Shown: positions 9,217-19,018, numbered from the stretch's first letter. The stretch is DNA of 57,359 nt from Bacteroidales bacterium (GCA_017541145.1 JAFXZT010000119.1:1-57359), one strand, 5' to 3'. Notes: a model not told the origin generated them from the sequence alone. A program made the numbers and translations.

Positions 9217-10155
9217 TTATTTGATATTTTTTGATTCTTGCTCTTTTAAGACGTCAGCCCTTGATTTACTTTGAGTTACAATCCAAACTCCTGTAAAAAC
9301 CAAAAAAGTTGCCAATCCTTTTAGCAGACTGAATGTACTGAGTCCTACTACTAAACTTACTATGGTTGAGACAATTGGCTGAACGTAATTGTACATCACT
9401 ACAATTGTTGGACGCAATCTGTGCTGACCGATTGGTATCATGAAATAAGCCACAAATGTTCCCAAAATTACGATATGTCCCAGTCCGAACCATGCGTTTG
9501 ACGGTAACGTGCTGTATTCCACATCGTTCATGAATGGTATCAAAACCGGTCCGAAAATCAAACTTGCCCACAAAAACATCCATTTCATAATCGTAACGGG
9601 AGAATATTTCCCAACCAAATCTTTGAATAAAACTACATAAAAAGCAAAACTTACTTGTGCGCTCAAACACAGCAAGTCGCCCCAAAGATTGGAATTTCCG
9701 GTAGAAACCGTTGACGAATCCATTACCAAAATCAATGCTCCGGTAATTCCGGCAATTACGCCTGCTACTTTTTTGGAAGTGATTGGTTCTTTGATGATTA
9801 TGGCGGAAAGTATCATTGTGATTATTGGCAAAGTTGTGGTGATTACTGATGCGTTGATTGGTGAAGTTAGTGATACGCCGCATACAAACGAGCCTTGATT
9901 GAAGACCACTGCCAACAACGATGCCAATGCAAATTTTAATTTATCTTTTCGAGGTACATCTTCCTTTTTTATAAAAATTGATGCTATCCAGAATAGTATG
10001 CATGCACCGAAAATTCTGAATCCGGTTACTGCAAGTGCCGAAACGGATTCCAACGAGGTTACATATTTGGATACAGGAGCCATTATTCCCCAAGTAATAT
10101 TTGCAAACAGCATTGCGAGGTGTCCTGTAAGTGGTTGTGAATCAATTTTTTTCAT
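9217..10155 (-). CDS. DMT superfamily EamA-type transporter
   Basis: 312 residues with ten predicted membrane helices in two EamA repeats. The first begins at LAMLFANITWGIMAPVSKYV and the second near NLWGDLLCLSAQVSFAFYVV. EamA proteins export amino acids or other small metabolites from the cytosol; the substrate is unknown. It is followed 5 bp later by the BASS transporter gene, suggesting a transport pair. Upstream is trmN6 on the same strand. Confidence 0.85.
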   Translation of the reverse strand: MKKIDSQPLTGHLAMLFANITWGIMAPVSKYVTSLESVSALAVTGFRIFGACILFWIASIFIKKEDVPRKDKLKFALASLLAVVFNQGSFVCGVSLTSPINASVITTTLPIITMILSAIIIKEPITSKKVAGVIAGITGALILVMDSSTVSTGNSNLWGDLLCLSAQVSFAFYVVLFKDLVGKYSPVTIMKWMFLWASLIFGPVLIPFMNDVEYSTLPSNAWFGLGHIVILGTFVAYFMIPIGQHRLRPTIVVMYNYVQPIVSTIVSLVVGLSTFSLLKGLATFLVFTGVWIVTQSKSRADVLKEQESKNIK

Positions 10156-10223
10156 TAAAATTCTTTTTCGGTTTCTGCTTTACAAAAATCCTATAAATCT
10201 GTTAACTTTTAGCAAAGTGAATA

Positions 10224-10937
10224 TTATTTTAAATGCAAATAAAAATCTTTGGTAATTGTGCGGAAATCTTGCGAATATTTTCCGTCTTGGTCGTTGATTA
10301 TCAAATCGTTTTGAATCAAAGGTTTGATTGTTTTGCTGTAACTTAGGATAGCCCGCAGCGGAGTTGTGTTTGGTTTGGTATAAATTACGATTTTTCTGCA
10401 AATATGCATTCCGCATTTTGCGCACCAATATGTAAAGTCCAAAATCTCGTTGTAAGGTATTATTACAGAGAATGTTCCGTTGTAATCCAATAAATTGTTA
10501 ACACCGAAAATCATTTTTTTGAACGGCAACGAATCGGTATGACGTGCCAAATTTCTTTGGGAATTATCTGACTTTTTGCTGTTTTGAAAAAACGGCGGAT
10601 TGGATACGATATAATCAAATTTTTGGTTGTGATGTTCTGCAAAAATCAAAAAATCGTCATGCAAAATTTTAATTCTGTCTTTGAATTTTGAAACTTCAAA
10701 ATTTTCCTTAGCTTGTTCAAATGCATCTTCATCAATTTCTATAGCCGTGATTTTTGCGTTAGATTTTTGAGCCGCCATCAGCGTAATCAGACCGGTTCCT
10801 GTTCCGATATCCAAAATATTTTCAGCTTTACTAAAATCGCAACACGCACCGAGCAAAACTCCGTCTGTACCGGCTTTCATCGCTGTTTTGCTCTGATTTA
10901 TAGTAAATTGCTGAAATATAAATTTTTGTGCTGACAT
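10224..10937 (-). CDS. trmN6: tRNA1(Val) adenine-N6 methyltransferase (TrmN6/YfiC)
   Basis: 237-residue Rossmann-fold methyltransferase. The SAM motif is DIGTGTGLITLMAAQ near residue 43. The amino-methyltransferase catalytic motif is VSNPPFF near residue 112, and the N-terminal FKQF-like FQQFTINQ is typical of YfiC. It methylates A37 of tRNA1(Val) to m6A using S-adenosylmethionine. Length and motif order fit the family. It lies just after the FISUMP remnant on the same strand. Confidence 0.9.
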   Translation of the reverse strand: MSAQKFIFQQFTINQSKTAMKAGTDGVLLGACCDFSKAENILDIGTGTGLITLMAAQKSNAKITAIEIDEDAFEQAKENFEVSKFKDRIKILHDDFLIFAEHHNQKFDYIVSNPPFFQNSKKSDNSQRNLARHTDSLPFKKMIFGVNNLLDYNGTFSVIIPYNEILDFTYWCAKCGMHICRKIVIYTKPNTTPLRAILSYSKTIKPLIQNDLIINDQDGKYSQDFRTITKDFYLHLK

Positions 10938-10950
10938 TTGTTTTTGCTAA

Positions 10951-11224
10951 TTAATTTTTCACAGCTCTGATTGTTAAACCGTTGTAATATGGTGTAACTT
11001 TACATTCTGAATTTTGATGATTTATTTGAAGATTGTAAATTAAATCATTATTTTTAGCTTCCGACGACCAATAAAATCCAATATCGCCATAATGATAAAA
11101 TTGTGATTTAAATAGTCCAAAGTGTTTTACTTGTAAGACCAAGATCTACAAAATCATTTTTTGAACTTGAATTAATATATTCTGAATTTTCGTTATCATT
11201 TGTATATTTTTGATATTCCTTCAT
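10951..11224 (-). pseudogene. Remnant of a FISUMP-domain protein gene (internal deletion plus frameshift)
   Basis: Two out-of-frame pieces of one domain lie side by side. From ATG 11224 to a stop at 11108 the reading ends FVDLGLTSKTLWTI, the opening of the Fibrobacter succinogenes major paralogous domain (FISUMP), usually VDLGLPSGTLWA. In another frame, overlapping it and running to 10951, the typical C-terminus follows: GFYWSS, then TIRAVKN at the end. About 100 or more central residues of the domain are missing. A 63-codon frame from an alternative start exists for the second piece, but it is best read as decay. Intact FISUMP proteins are secreted; this copy has no signal peptide. Confidence 0.75.
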
Positions 11225-11266
11225 TTTTTTGTCGTTTTTTTATTGGGAGTTTTTGCTAATTACATC

Positions 11267-12031
11267 TTAAAATTTTTCAAATATTCCCAATCCGAAAAGC
11301 GCAAAATCGTATTTTACAGGATCGTTCGGATCCAGTTTTTTGAGGTTTGAAGTTACTTCTTCTACTGTTTTCCAGTCGTTTTGTTTTCTTGTGATAAGTT
11401 CCAATTTTCTGCCGGTGCTTGCTGTGTGTGTATCAAGCGGTAACATCAATGCTGAATTCGGTATATCCCAAAGTCCAAAATGTACTCCGCTTTTGTCTTG
11501 ACGGCACATCCACATCAAATACATGTTAAGACGTTTACCGGCAGCACCTTTCGCAATATTGGAGATATGTTTTTCGGTTCTGAGCGGAAATTTGCATTCA
11601 AAAAATATTTTGCGAAATTCTATTAATGTGTCTTTTATATTTCCAAACTTTTTAAAACTGTTTTCCATTACAGTTTTTAGTCCGCCGTGGTTTTCGTAAA
11701 TATTTTTTAGAGATGCTATACAATACAGTAAATCAGCTTGTTGAAATGTTCTGTGGACAAATGGCGGTATTTCGTTTGCTTTGGTTTCATCAAAATTCAT
11801 TACAAAATCGTAAGGCGTATTTCCCATGATATCAATCATTTTCTTTGCATTATTGATTATCATTTTGCGGTTGCCCCACGCAATTGTAGATGCCAAAAAT
11901 CCCGAAATTTCAATATCTTCCCGTTTCGTGAATGAGTGTGGAATTTGTATCGGGTCAGAATTTATAAAATCCGGTGTGTTGTACTGAAAATATTTTTCGT
12001 CCAGAAATTCCTTTAAATCAGCTGTTTCCAT
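11267..12031 (-). CDS. TIGR02757 family protein
   Basis: 254 residues matching a conserved Bacteroidetes family known as TIGR02757. Recognisable parts are the N-terminus (LKEFLDEKYFQYN, then DPIQIPHSF), FLASTIAWGNRKMI, and the C-terminal LPLDTHTASTGRKL and VKYDFALFGLGI. The helical content and the LPLDTH segment recall HhH base-excision glycosylases, so a DNA-related role is possible but unproven. It is cytosolic with no signal peptide and lies 15 bp after the LolD-like gene on the same strand. Confidence 0.8.
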   Translation of the reverse strand: METADLKEFLDEKYFQYNTPDFINSDPIQIPHSFTKREDIEISGFLASTIAWGNRKMIINNAKKMIDIMGNTPYDFVMNFDETKANEIPPFVHRTFQQADLLYCIASLKNIYENHGGLKTVMENSFKKFGNIKDTLIEFRKIFFECKFPLRTEKHISNIAKGAAGKRLNMYLMWMCRQDKSGVHFGLWDIPNSALMLPLDTHTASTGRKLELITRKQNDWKTVEEVTSNLKKLDPNDPVKYDFALFGLGIFEKF

Positions 12032-12046
12032 ATTGTTTTTTTGGTT

Positions 12047-12700
12047 TTAATTTTCTATTCTACCGTCTTTTATCTTGATAATTCTGTCGCTCATGGCTGC
12101 AAAATTTTCGTCGTGCGTTACGATTACAAATGTTTTTTTGAACGTATCTCTCAAGCTGAAAAGCAGATTATGAAGTTCTTCGCGGTTTTTGGAGTCAAGA
12201 TTTCCTGACGGTTCGTCGGCAAAAATTACTTCAGGGTCGTTGATAAGAGATCGGGCAATTGCCACTCTTTGCTGTTCTCCGCCTGAAAGTTCTGACGGCT
12301 TGTGAGTTACACGTTCCGAAAGATTGAGAAAACTTAGCAATTCCAATGCACGTTTTTCTGTTTCCTTTTGATTTTTTCCGCCGATAAGAGCCGGAATGCA
12401 CACATTTTCCAACGCATTGAATTCCGGCAAAAGATGGTGAAATTGAAATACAAATCCGATATTTTTGTTACGAAATTCAGCCAATTTTTTGCCGGTAAGT
12501 TTTGTAACATCCACATCATTGATAATCACTTCGCCTTCATCTGCTTTCAGAAGTGTACCCGCAATTTGCAAAAGCGTAGTTTTGCCCGCGCCGCTTGCGC
12601 CTACTATCGATACTATTTCGCTTTCGCCGATTGTCAGGTTGATTCCTTTCAAAACTACGAGAGTTCCAAATCTTTTTTTGATATTGTTGAGTGTTATCAT
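12047..12700 (-). CDS. lolD: LolD-like ABC transporter ATPase
   Basis: 217-residue ABC ATPase of the MacB/LolD class. It shows Walker [10 protein letters not shown], the Q-loop in [18 protein letters not shown], signature LSGGEQQR, Walker [13 protein letters not shown] and the switch His in [22 protein letters not shown] is typical of LolD, which powers release of lipoproteins from the inner membrane. No LolC/E permease is encoded nearby, so partner and exact role are inferred; an FtsE-like or MacB-like ATPase is the alternative. It is 15 bp after the glutaminyl cyclase gene. Confidence 0.8.
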   Translation of the reverse strand: MITLNNIKKRFGTLVVLKGINLTIGESEIVSIVGASGAGKTTLLQIAGTLLKADEGEVIINDVDVTKLTGKKLAEFRNKNIGFVFQFHHLLPEFNALENVCIPALIGGKNQKETEKRALELLSFLNLSERVTHKPSELSGGEQQRVAIARSLINDPEVIFADEPSGNLDSKNREELHNLLFSLRDTFKKTFVIVTHDENFAAMSDRIIKIKDGRIEN

Positions 12701-12715
12701 GATGATGTAATTTTT

Positions 12716-13819
12716 TTAATCAATAATTTTGATTTCGTAAAGTTTAGGCCAATTTTTACCGGTTACATACAATTTGTTGTTCTTTTCGTCGTAAGCAATT
12801 CCGTTGAGAACATCAGTAGTATTGTCACGTTGACTTGTAGGTAAAATTCCGCTTAAATTTATGTAATTCAGCACTTTACCGGTGTGATAATCTATTACGG
12901 CAATCATATCGCTTTGATAGATGTTGCAATATAATTTTCCGTTTATGATTTCGGATTCGTTAAGCATTTTTACAGGTCCGAGATTGTCGTAAACTTGTAC
13001 ATATTTCTGTTGCGTAAAACTTTTGCTTTCTAAGAAATATATATTTTCGGTTCCGTCGGTAAGTAACAGTGTATCACCAACATTTGTTAAACCCCAACCT
13101 TCTACGTTTATCGGAAAATCCTGTATTTTGTTGAAAGTTTTCTTGTCGTAAACAAATCCGACATTAGATCGCCATGTCAATTGAATCAATCTGTCGTCAA
13201 TTGTAGCTAAACCTTCGCCAAAATATTGATCTTCAAGCATTTTGCTTTGTAATACTTCGCCGTTTTCTATTTTAACTTTTCTTAATGACGATTTTCTGTT
13301 CAAACCTGTTGACTCGTAAAAATATCCGTCTTCGTAAATCAAACCTTGCGTATATGCTTCTCTATCATGGTTGTAGGTTTTTACAACTTTGTATGATTTG
13401 GTTTTCGGTGTGATGTCTGACATCAATTTTACACTTGCTGCCGGAGTTTCAGTTTTGCCGTTGAAATGTATTTCTACAGATACGGGAACTATTCCGCAGC
13501 GGAAATTTTTAGTGTCAATTGTGTATGTCAATTCGTTTTCTCCGAGTACAGCTATTGTTTTTCCGTCTACTTTTATTAACGATGAATCAACTTTTATTAT
13601 TGAATCTTCTGCAATACTCAAATAATACTTGTCTCCAATTTTACCAATAGAACCGGTGTCAAGATTATCAATCTTTACAGAAAAATTATTTTTGTATCTG
13701 GTTTCTTGATTTTTTTGCGTTTCGTTGTTAGAATTTTGTTTGTCATTTTGATTGGAATTTCCGCATGACATCACCAATGGCAACAATGCGGAAATCAAAA
13801 ATAATTTGGTTCTTTTCAT
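12716..13819 (-). CDS. Glutaminyl-peptide cyclotransferase, lipoprotein
   Basis: 367 residues. A signal with lipobox (LLPLVMSC, Cys19) is followed by an Asn/Gln/Lys-rich tether. The C-terminal ~235 residues, from YNHDREAYTQGLIYEDGYFY, match the beta-propeller (plant and bacterial type) glutaminyl cyclase with ESTGL, FGEGL and the NGIAYDEKNNKLYVTGKNWP end. These enzymes turn N-terminal Gln into pyroglutamate on exported proteins. In Bacteroidetes many secreted proteins start with Gln after signal removal, which fits a periplasmic site. The ~110-residue region before the propeller is unassigned. It lies 6 bp after sixA. Confidence 0.85.
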   Translation of the reverse strand: MKRTKLFLISALLPLVMSCGNSNQNDKQNSNNETQKNQETRYKNNFSVKIDNLDTGSIGKIGDKYYLSIAEDSIIKVDSSLIKVDGKTIAVLGENELTYTIDTKNFRCGIVPVSVEIHFNGKTETPAASVKLMSDITPKTKSYKVVKTYNHDREAYTQGLIYEDGYFYESTGLNRKSSLRKVKIENGEVLQSKMLEDQYFGEGLATIDDRLIQLTWRSNVGFVYDKKTFNKIQDFPINVEGWGLTNVGDTLLLTDGTENIYFLESKSFTQQKYVQVYDNLGPVKMLNESEIINGKLYCNIYQSDMIAVIDYHTGKVLNYINLSGILPTSQRDNTTDVLNGIAYDEKNNKLYVTGKNWPKLYEIKIID

Positions 13820-13825
13820 TCTGTT

Positions 13826-14317
13826 TTACAGGTTTTTAGGTGAAAGTATATATTCAAAATTTAATTTTCCGTACTCAATTTCGTTCCAATCGTTGAAATC
13901 TCCGCTGAGACTTGCAAAGTTTGCATTATCCATGTAAACTCGTTGATTGTCAATTGATAACTGCATTACCATTTTTGACCATGTCGGATTGTGACCTACT
14001 AAAAGTACGTTTTGAAAATTATTATCAATATTTTTTATTTCTTTCAAAATTACTCTTTCTTCTTCAAAATAAAAGCATTCTTTTACTATTATTTCTTTGT
14101 CAAAACCTATTTTGTTTTTAACAATTTCGGCAGTTTGTAATGCTCTTTTTGCCGGTGAACTTATAATTGCATCGAATTTGATATTTCTTTTTATAATTTC
14201 TTTTGCAATTATTTTTGCTTCGTTGATACCGATATAGTGCAAAGTTCGTTCTCTGTCATCAGTATCTGAATTTAGCCAATCTGATTTGGCATGTCGCATA
14301 AAATAGAGATGTTTCAT
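13826..14317 (-). CDS. sixA: SixA-type histidine phosphatase
   Basis: 163 residues of the histidine phosphatase superfamily. The RHG motif is MRHAKSDW at the N-terminus (catalytic His8), with SSPAKRALQTAEIV in the middle and a second catalytic His in VGHNPTW near 106. This is the short SixA form, which removes phosphate from histidine phosphotransfer proteins, although the targets here are unknown. It is cytosolic. It precedes the glutaminyl cyclase gene by 6 bp, so the two probably share a transcript. Confidence 0.85.
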   Translation of the reverse strand: MKHLYFMRHAKSDWLNSDTDDRERTLHYIGINEAKIIAKEIIKRNIKFDAIISSPAKRALQTAEIVKNKIGFDKEIIVKECFYFEEERVILKEIKNIDNNFQNVLLVGHNPTWSKMVMQLSIDNQRVYMDNANFASLSGDFNDWNEIEYGKLNFEYILSPKNL

Positions 14318-14373
14318 TTTTTTTCAGTTATTTATTGCAAAATTAGTTATTTTCTGCTTTTTCTAAAAAAAAT

Positions 14374-16455
14374 CTATTTCTTAATATCCAAAAACTGTTT
14401 AAAATTCTCAATATCAGGATTATACTTCATCGGTTCTTTTACTGCTTTGCCCGGTTGATTCGGATTTTCAATTACGTAATATGGTTGTGCACTCATCTGA
14501 TAATTAGCTATTTCCAGTTCGGTATTTACTTCGCCGATGGTTTTTACGCCGTCTTCCGACATCGTGCGGTCATCGGTGTAAAGTGCACATATCACAAAGT
14601 TGTTTTTCATCATATTTTGAACTCCTTCGTCTGACCAAACGTTTTCTTCCATTTTTCTACAATTTACGCAGCCGTGACCGGTGAATATCAAAAGTAACGG
14701 TTTGTTCTGATTTTTAGCGCATTGCAATGCCTCGTTGTAATCGAAATACGCTTCGATTCCGTACGGTAAATGCAATTTGTCCGAATATTTTGGCGTATTG
14801 CAAAGCGTTGATTTTGATTCTGTTACAGTTGTTACATTTTTGCCGAGCACAAAATCCTGAGTTGTAATCGGTGGAATATATCCGGCAAGTGCTTTTAGCG
14901 GTGCGCCAAACATGCTCGGTATTAAGTATACTACAAACGACAATGTTAAAATCGCGAGTATCAATCTCGGAACTTTGATGTTGCTTGTTTCGCTGTCGTT
15001 CGGAAGTTTCAGTTTTCCAAGCAGATACATCGTTAACATGATTCCGATTGCAATCCAAATAGCGAGATAAGTTTCTCTGTCAAGCAAATGCCAATGATAA
15101 GTTTGGTCGGCAACGCTTAAGAATTTCAGTCCTAATGCCAATTCCAAAAATCCGAGAATTACTTTTACGGTGTTGAGCCAACTGCCTGATTTCGGGAGTT
15201 TTTTCATGATTTCCGGAAAATATGCGAACAATGTAAAAGGCATTGCGAATGCCAACGAAAATCCGAGCATTGCAATTATCGGTTTCAAAAAATCGTTTCC
15301 GGATGCCGATTCTACTAATACTGAACCCACGATAGGTCCTGTGCATGAGAAACTTACGAGTACCAAAACAAATGCGAGGAAGAAAACTCCGATTAGTCCG
15401 CCTTTGTCGCCTCGTTTTTCCGCTTTGTTGATTAAGCTTGACGGCATTGTGATTTCAAACATGCCCAAAAACGATAATGCAAATACAAAGAAAATTACGA
15501 AAAATATTATGTTTGGTAACCAATGTGTACTCAATGCGTTGAAAATTCCGGCTGTAAAGTTCTCTCCGCCAATAAGATGCGCTATCAAAATTAAAATCGC
15601 AACAGGCAAAGTGTAAAGTAAAATGATACTCAATCCGTAAATTAATGCGTTAACTTTGCCGTGACCGCTTTTGTCTTTCAAGAAAAATGTTACAGTCATT
15701 GGTATCATTGGAAATACACAAGGTGTAAAAATTGCAGCTAATCCGGCTAAAAACGCAATGAAAAATATTTCCCAAAGTGAACTGTTAGTTATTGAATCAT
15801 AATTTTTGTTAGCTGTAGCTGGAGGATTGACTGCTAAAGTATCCGATGTTGAAACCGAAATTTCATTTTGTGTTGCAACTATAGTATCTGTCGTTTTAAC
15901 AACTTCAGTTTGTGTAGTTTCGTTAGCTTTGGGTTCTTCGGTTTTTACTTCTTGTTTTTCTGATTTTACTTCTGATTTCGGTTTGTCTTCCGGTTTTTGG
16001 GGTGTAACATTTATACTGAAATTATTTCTCACCATAGAGCAAGCCGATTCATCGTTGCAAACTTGTCCGCTAATTTTGCCTTTAACTTCAAAAGGTGTTG
16101 TAACAGAAGGTTTTATGACGATTTTGAAATCTGCTTTTTTGATGAAATATTTTTCTGTAACGTCAAATACTTCTTCGTAATGCGAAATTGCTTTTTGAAG
16201 TTCTTGAATTTCACCTACTTGAGAATAATCTTTGCTTTCTTCTAATTTTATAGACAATGGCATGGATGCCCCTGCCGGATTGAACGGCGAATACAAATGG
16301 TATCCGTCGGCAATCTTGGCGTTGAAGAGCAATTCCACGTTTCCATTGTTGAGATTTTTTGCAGAATATTTCCATGTTACATTGTCATTATTTTGTCCGT
16401 AACATGTTGTTATAGTTAAAATTAAAGTTATTGCAAGTATAATATTCCTTATCAT
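14374..16455 (-). CDS. dsbD: Thiol:disulfide interchange protein DsbD
   Basis: 693 residues with the three DsbD parts in order. First is a signal peptide and N-terminal beta domain with its Cys pair (QVCNDESACSM). After a long Glu/Lys/Thr-rich linker (~160-215) come about eight membrane helices with the redox cysteines in FTPCVFPMIP and SCTGPIVG. Last is a C-terminal thioredoxin-like domain with CVNC at 596-599. It carries electrons from cytosolic thioredoxin to periplasmic thiol proteins. The linker is unusually long and low in complexity. It is 16 bp after pepD and 56 bp before sixA. Confidence 0.95.
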   Translation of the reverse strand: MIRNIILAITLILTITTCYGQNNDNVTWKYSAKNLNNGNVELLFNAKIADGYHLYSPFNPAGASMPLSIKLEESKDYSQVGEIQELQKAISHYEEVFDVTEKYFIKKADFKIVIKPSVTTPFEVKGKISGQVCNDESACSMVRNNFSINVTPQKPEDKPKSEVKSEKQEVKTEEPKANETTQTEVVKTTDTIVATQNEISVSTSDTLAVNPPATANKNYDSITNSSLWEIFFIAFLAGLAAIFTPCVFPMIPMTVTFFLKDKSGHGKVNALIYGLSIILLYTLPVAILILIAHLIGGENFTAGIFNALSTHWLPNIIFFVIFFVFALSFLGMFEITMPSSLINKAEKRGDKGGLIGVFFLAFVLVLVSFSCTGPIVGSVLVESASGNDFLKPIIAMLGFSLAFAMPFTLFAYFPEIMKKLPKSGSWLNTVKVILGFLELALGLKFLSVADQTYHWHLLDRETYLAIWIAIGIMLTMYLLGKLKLPNDSETSNIKVPRLILAILTLSFVVYLIPSMFGAPLKALAGYIPPITTQDFVLGKNVTTVTESKSTLCNTPKYSDKLHLPYGIEAYFDYNEALQCAKNQNKPLLLIFTGHGCVNCRKMEENVWSDEGVQNMMKNNFVICALYTDDRTMSEDGVKTIGEVNTELEIANYQMSAQPYYVIENPNQPGKAVKEPMKYNPDIENFKQFLDIKK

Positions 16456-16471
16456 GTTTTTCTGCTTTTTT

Positions 16472-17929
16472 TTATTTTCTTACAGGTGCGTTTTCAATGA
16501 TATCTTGAATCAATTTCATGAATCTTTCTGTTGACTTGATTTCAACTCTTTCTGTTGGAGTATGAACGCCGTACATCGTTGGGCCTAAGCTGATTGCGTC
16601 CATTTCCGGATATTTTCCGAGAATTAATCCGCATTCCAAACCGGCATGAATTGCTGTTACGATTGGTTCTGAATTGAAATCTTGTTTGTAAACTTTGGTA
16701 GCAATTTCGAGAATTTCGCTGTTTGCGTTCGGTTTCCAGCCCGGATATTCTTCTGAAAATTCGCAATTTGCACCCAAATATTCCATTTGTGATTTTATGA
16801 TTTCTTTGAAATAATCCGATTGAGTTTGTACAGAACTTCTCATCAAACACAAAATATCCAATTTGTTGCCGTTGATTTTTGCAATTGACAGATTATTAGA
16901 AGTTTCTACCAATCCGCTGAGTTCTGCGCTCATTGCAAATACGCCCGAAACTATTGTGTTGATTATGAATTTTACATCGTTGTAAGATTCTGATTTCAAA
17001 TATTTTCCGCTAGGATTTGCGTTGGATTCTACAGAAATTTTTCCGTCGGGATCGCTTTTGCCGTATTCTGAAACAATTATATTTTGAAATTCTGCAATCG
17101 CTTTATTCAAATCTTCAATTTTGTTTTTCAGAACATAAATTTCGGCATCACATTCGCGAGGAATTGCATTGTGCATGTTTCCGCCTTCAAAATTTCCCAA
17201 TTTTATGAAATTGTTTTTGTTTAAGAATCTGAATAACAATTTGATAGCGTTAGGACGGTTTTTGATAATATCGCTTCCTGAGTGTCCGCCCAAAAAGTCT
17301 GACACTTTTAATATATAGCTTTCAAATTCAGAAGTAGCGTTTTCAAATTCAATATTTTTTGTAACATTGATATTTACACCGCCGGCGCATCCGATATAAA
17401 AAATATTGTCTTCCTCGGAATCGAGATTGAGAAGAATGCTGCCTTTTAAAACTCCCGGTTTCAGACCGTCAGCACCGGTTAAACTTGTTTCTTCGTCAAC
17501 AGTAATTAAAGCTTCAATCGGGCCGTGCTTAATTTCATTATCTTCAAAAATAGCCATGATAGTAGCAACGCCCATTCCGTCGTCGGCTCCGAGAGTTGTT
17601 TCGTCAGCCATTACAAATTCGCCTTTTATTACAGTTTTGATAGGATCTGTAAGAAAATCGTGAACTTTTGTAGGAGTTTTTTGCGGAACCATGTCGCAGT
17701 GAGCCTGCAAGATAATGCCTTTACGGTTTTCAAAACCCGGAGTTGCATTCTTTCTGAAAATCACATTGCCGGTTTCGTCTTGAAAGGCTTCGTCAGCATA
17801 TTTTTTACCGAATTCCAACAAGAATGCGGTTACTTTTTCTTCGTGCTTTGATGGTCTTGGAATTAAAGTTAATTCTCTAAAATTTTTCCAAAGTAATTTG
17901 GGTTCTAAATTAAGAATATTTTCGTTCAT
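16472..17929 (-). CDS. pepD: Aminoacyl-histidine dipeptidase (PepD, M20)
   Basis: 485 residues of peptidase family M20C. Zinc-site motifs are LQAHCDMVPQ (His, Asp), GADDGMGVA, the catalytic DEETSLTGADGL, then LDSEEDN. The C-terminal GLECGLI and the YGVHTPTERVE His complete the site. It hydrolyses dipeptides such as carnosine and Xaa-His in the cytosol. It heads the long minus-strand run. A -7 like element in the minus direction (TAATTTTG, 17952-17959) lies 23 bp upstream, without a clear -33. Confidence 0.94.
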   Translation of the reverse strand: MNENILNLEPKLLWKNFRELTLIPRPSKHEEKVTAFLLEFGKKYADEAFQDETGNVIFRKNATPGFENRKGIILQAHCDMVPQKTPTKVHDFLTDPIKTVIKGEFVMADETTLGADDGMGVATIMAIFEDNEIKHGPIEALITVDEETSLTGADGLKPGVLKGSILLNLDSEEDNIFYIGCAGGVNINVTKNIEFENATSEFESYILKVSDFLGGHSGSDIIKNRPNAIKLLFRFLNKNNFIKLGNFEGGNMHNAIPRECDAEIYVLKNKIEDLNKAIAEFQNIIVSEYGKSDPDGKISVESNANPSGKYLKSESYNDVKFIINTIVSGVFAMSAELSGLVETSNNLSIAKINGNKLDILCLMRSSVQTQSDYFKEIIKSQMEYLGANCEFSEEYPGWKPNANSEILEIATKVYKQDFNSEPIVTAIHAGLECGLILGKYPEMDAISLGPTMYGVHTPTERVEIKSTERFMKLIQDIIENAPVRK

Positions 17930-18023
17930 CTTTTATAAATAAATTTTTGTGCAAAATTAACAATCATTATCATTAATTAGTGCTAATAATTATTAATTTT
18001 GTTGCAATTATTTGTTATAATGT

Positions 18024-18578
18024 ATGAATAAGGACAGCTTTTCAGATGTAGAAATATTGGAGCTTTTCAATGATGCCGAAACGCGGGAAATGGCTTTCCG
18101 TATAATTGTCAAACAGTTTGGACGTCAATTATATAACCGTATCCGCATGATTGTCGGCACGCATGAAGAGACGGATGATATTTTGCAAAATACATTCGTA
18201 AAAGCTTGGCGGGCGTTGTCGAATTTCAGGTTGGATGCCAGTTTGTACACGTGGCTTTTCAGAATTGCGACCAACGAATCTCTTACATATCTCAGAAAAA
18301 GCAATCGCAATTTGTCGGTGTCGCTCGATGACGAAGAATCCAATTTTGAACCCGGCAGCGAGGAAATGGAAACTTCTGAAACCGGTGACGAAATTGCTGA
18401 AAAACTCAGACAAGCTGTGGAAAAATTACCGGCAAAACAGCGTCTTGTTTTTACAATGAAATATTACAAAGAAATGAAATACGAGGACATGGCAGTTTTG
18501 TTAAATACCTCAGTAGGAGCGTTGAAAGCCTCTTATCATCATGCTGTAAAAAAAATTGAAATTTTGTTGTCAACCTGA
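18024..18578 (+). CDS. ECF-type RNA polymerase sigma factor
   Basis: 184 residues. Region 2 is visible as ETDDILQNTFVKAWRALSNFR followed by YTWLFRIATNESLTYLRK. Region 4 is LPAKQRLVFTMKYYKEMKYEDMA, with HTH residues VGALKASYHHAVKKIE. A Glu-rich linker joins them. It directs RNA polymerase to a stress or envelope regulon. It begins a cluster with a small membrane protein and a Spy-like periplasmic protein, as in other Bacteroidetes ECF loci. A -7 element (TAATTTTG, 17994-18001) lies just upstream, so the gene may be constitutively transcribed and controlled by its partners. Confidence 0.95.
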   Translation: MNKDSFSDVEILELFNDAETREMAFRIIVKQFGRQLYNRIRMIVGTHEETDDILQNTFVKAWRALSNFRLDASLYTWLFRIATNESLTYLRKSNRNLSVSLDDEESNFEPGSEEMETSETGDEIAEKLRQAVEKLPAKQRLVFTMKYYKEMKYEDMAVLLNTSVGALKASYHHAVKKIEILLST

Positions 18579-18628
18579 ATTAAACCAAATGTTTTTTTTT
18601 AGGTCAAACATATTAAAAACAAGCTATT

Positions 18629-19012
18629 ATGGATATGAACAAGAAAAATGATTTTGAATTTGATATTCCGTCCGGATATTTCGATACTCTGGCTGACAGA
18701 GTTATGGACAGAATTCAAATTGAAGATACCAAGAATAAGCGACGCAAATCATTGATTTTCAAGATTACAGTTGCTTTGGCTGCATGTATAGCAGGTTTTG
18801 GAATTTACAATTCTTTGTTTATGCCTAAACATTCTGTTATTTTGCAGTCGGAACGGGATTATGTGTCACAATACAAATTGGACATCGTCTCAAAACTTTC
18901 GGACGTTAATCTTTTGGACTACATGACAACAAGTAGTTCTGAAATTACACGTTCTTCGGTTGACTATACCGATATTGTTAACGATTACCCATTACCGATA
19001 ACCTATTATTAG
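18629..19012 (+). CDS. Small membrane protein of the ECF sigma locus (possible anti-sigma)
   Basis: 127 residues with one membrane segment (LIFKITVALAACIAGFGIY, residues ~46-65). A ~45-residue N-terminus starting MDMNKKNDFEFDIPSGYFDTL precedes it, and a ~60-residue Ser/Thr/Asp-rich part follows. The layout N-in, one helix, C-out fits a membrane anti-sigma, and the position 50 bp after the sigma gene supports this. No ZAS (His/Cys zinc) motif is present, so it is not a classical zinc anti-sigma. It ends 6 bp before the Spy-like gene. Confidence 0.7.
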   Translation: MDMNKKNDFEFDIPSGYFDTLADRVMDRIQIEDTKNKRRKSLIFKITVALAACIAGFGIYNSLFMPKHSVILQSERDYVSQYKLDIVSKLSDVNLLDYMTTSSSEITRSSVDYTDIVNDYPLPITYY

Positions 19013-19018
19013 TAAATT

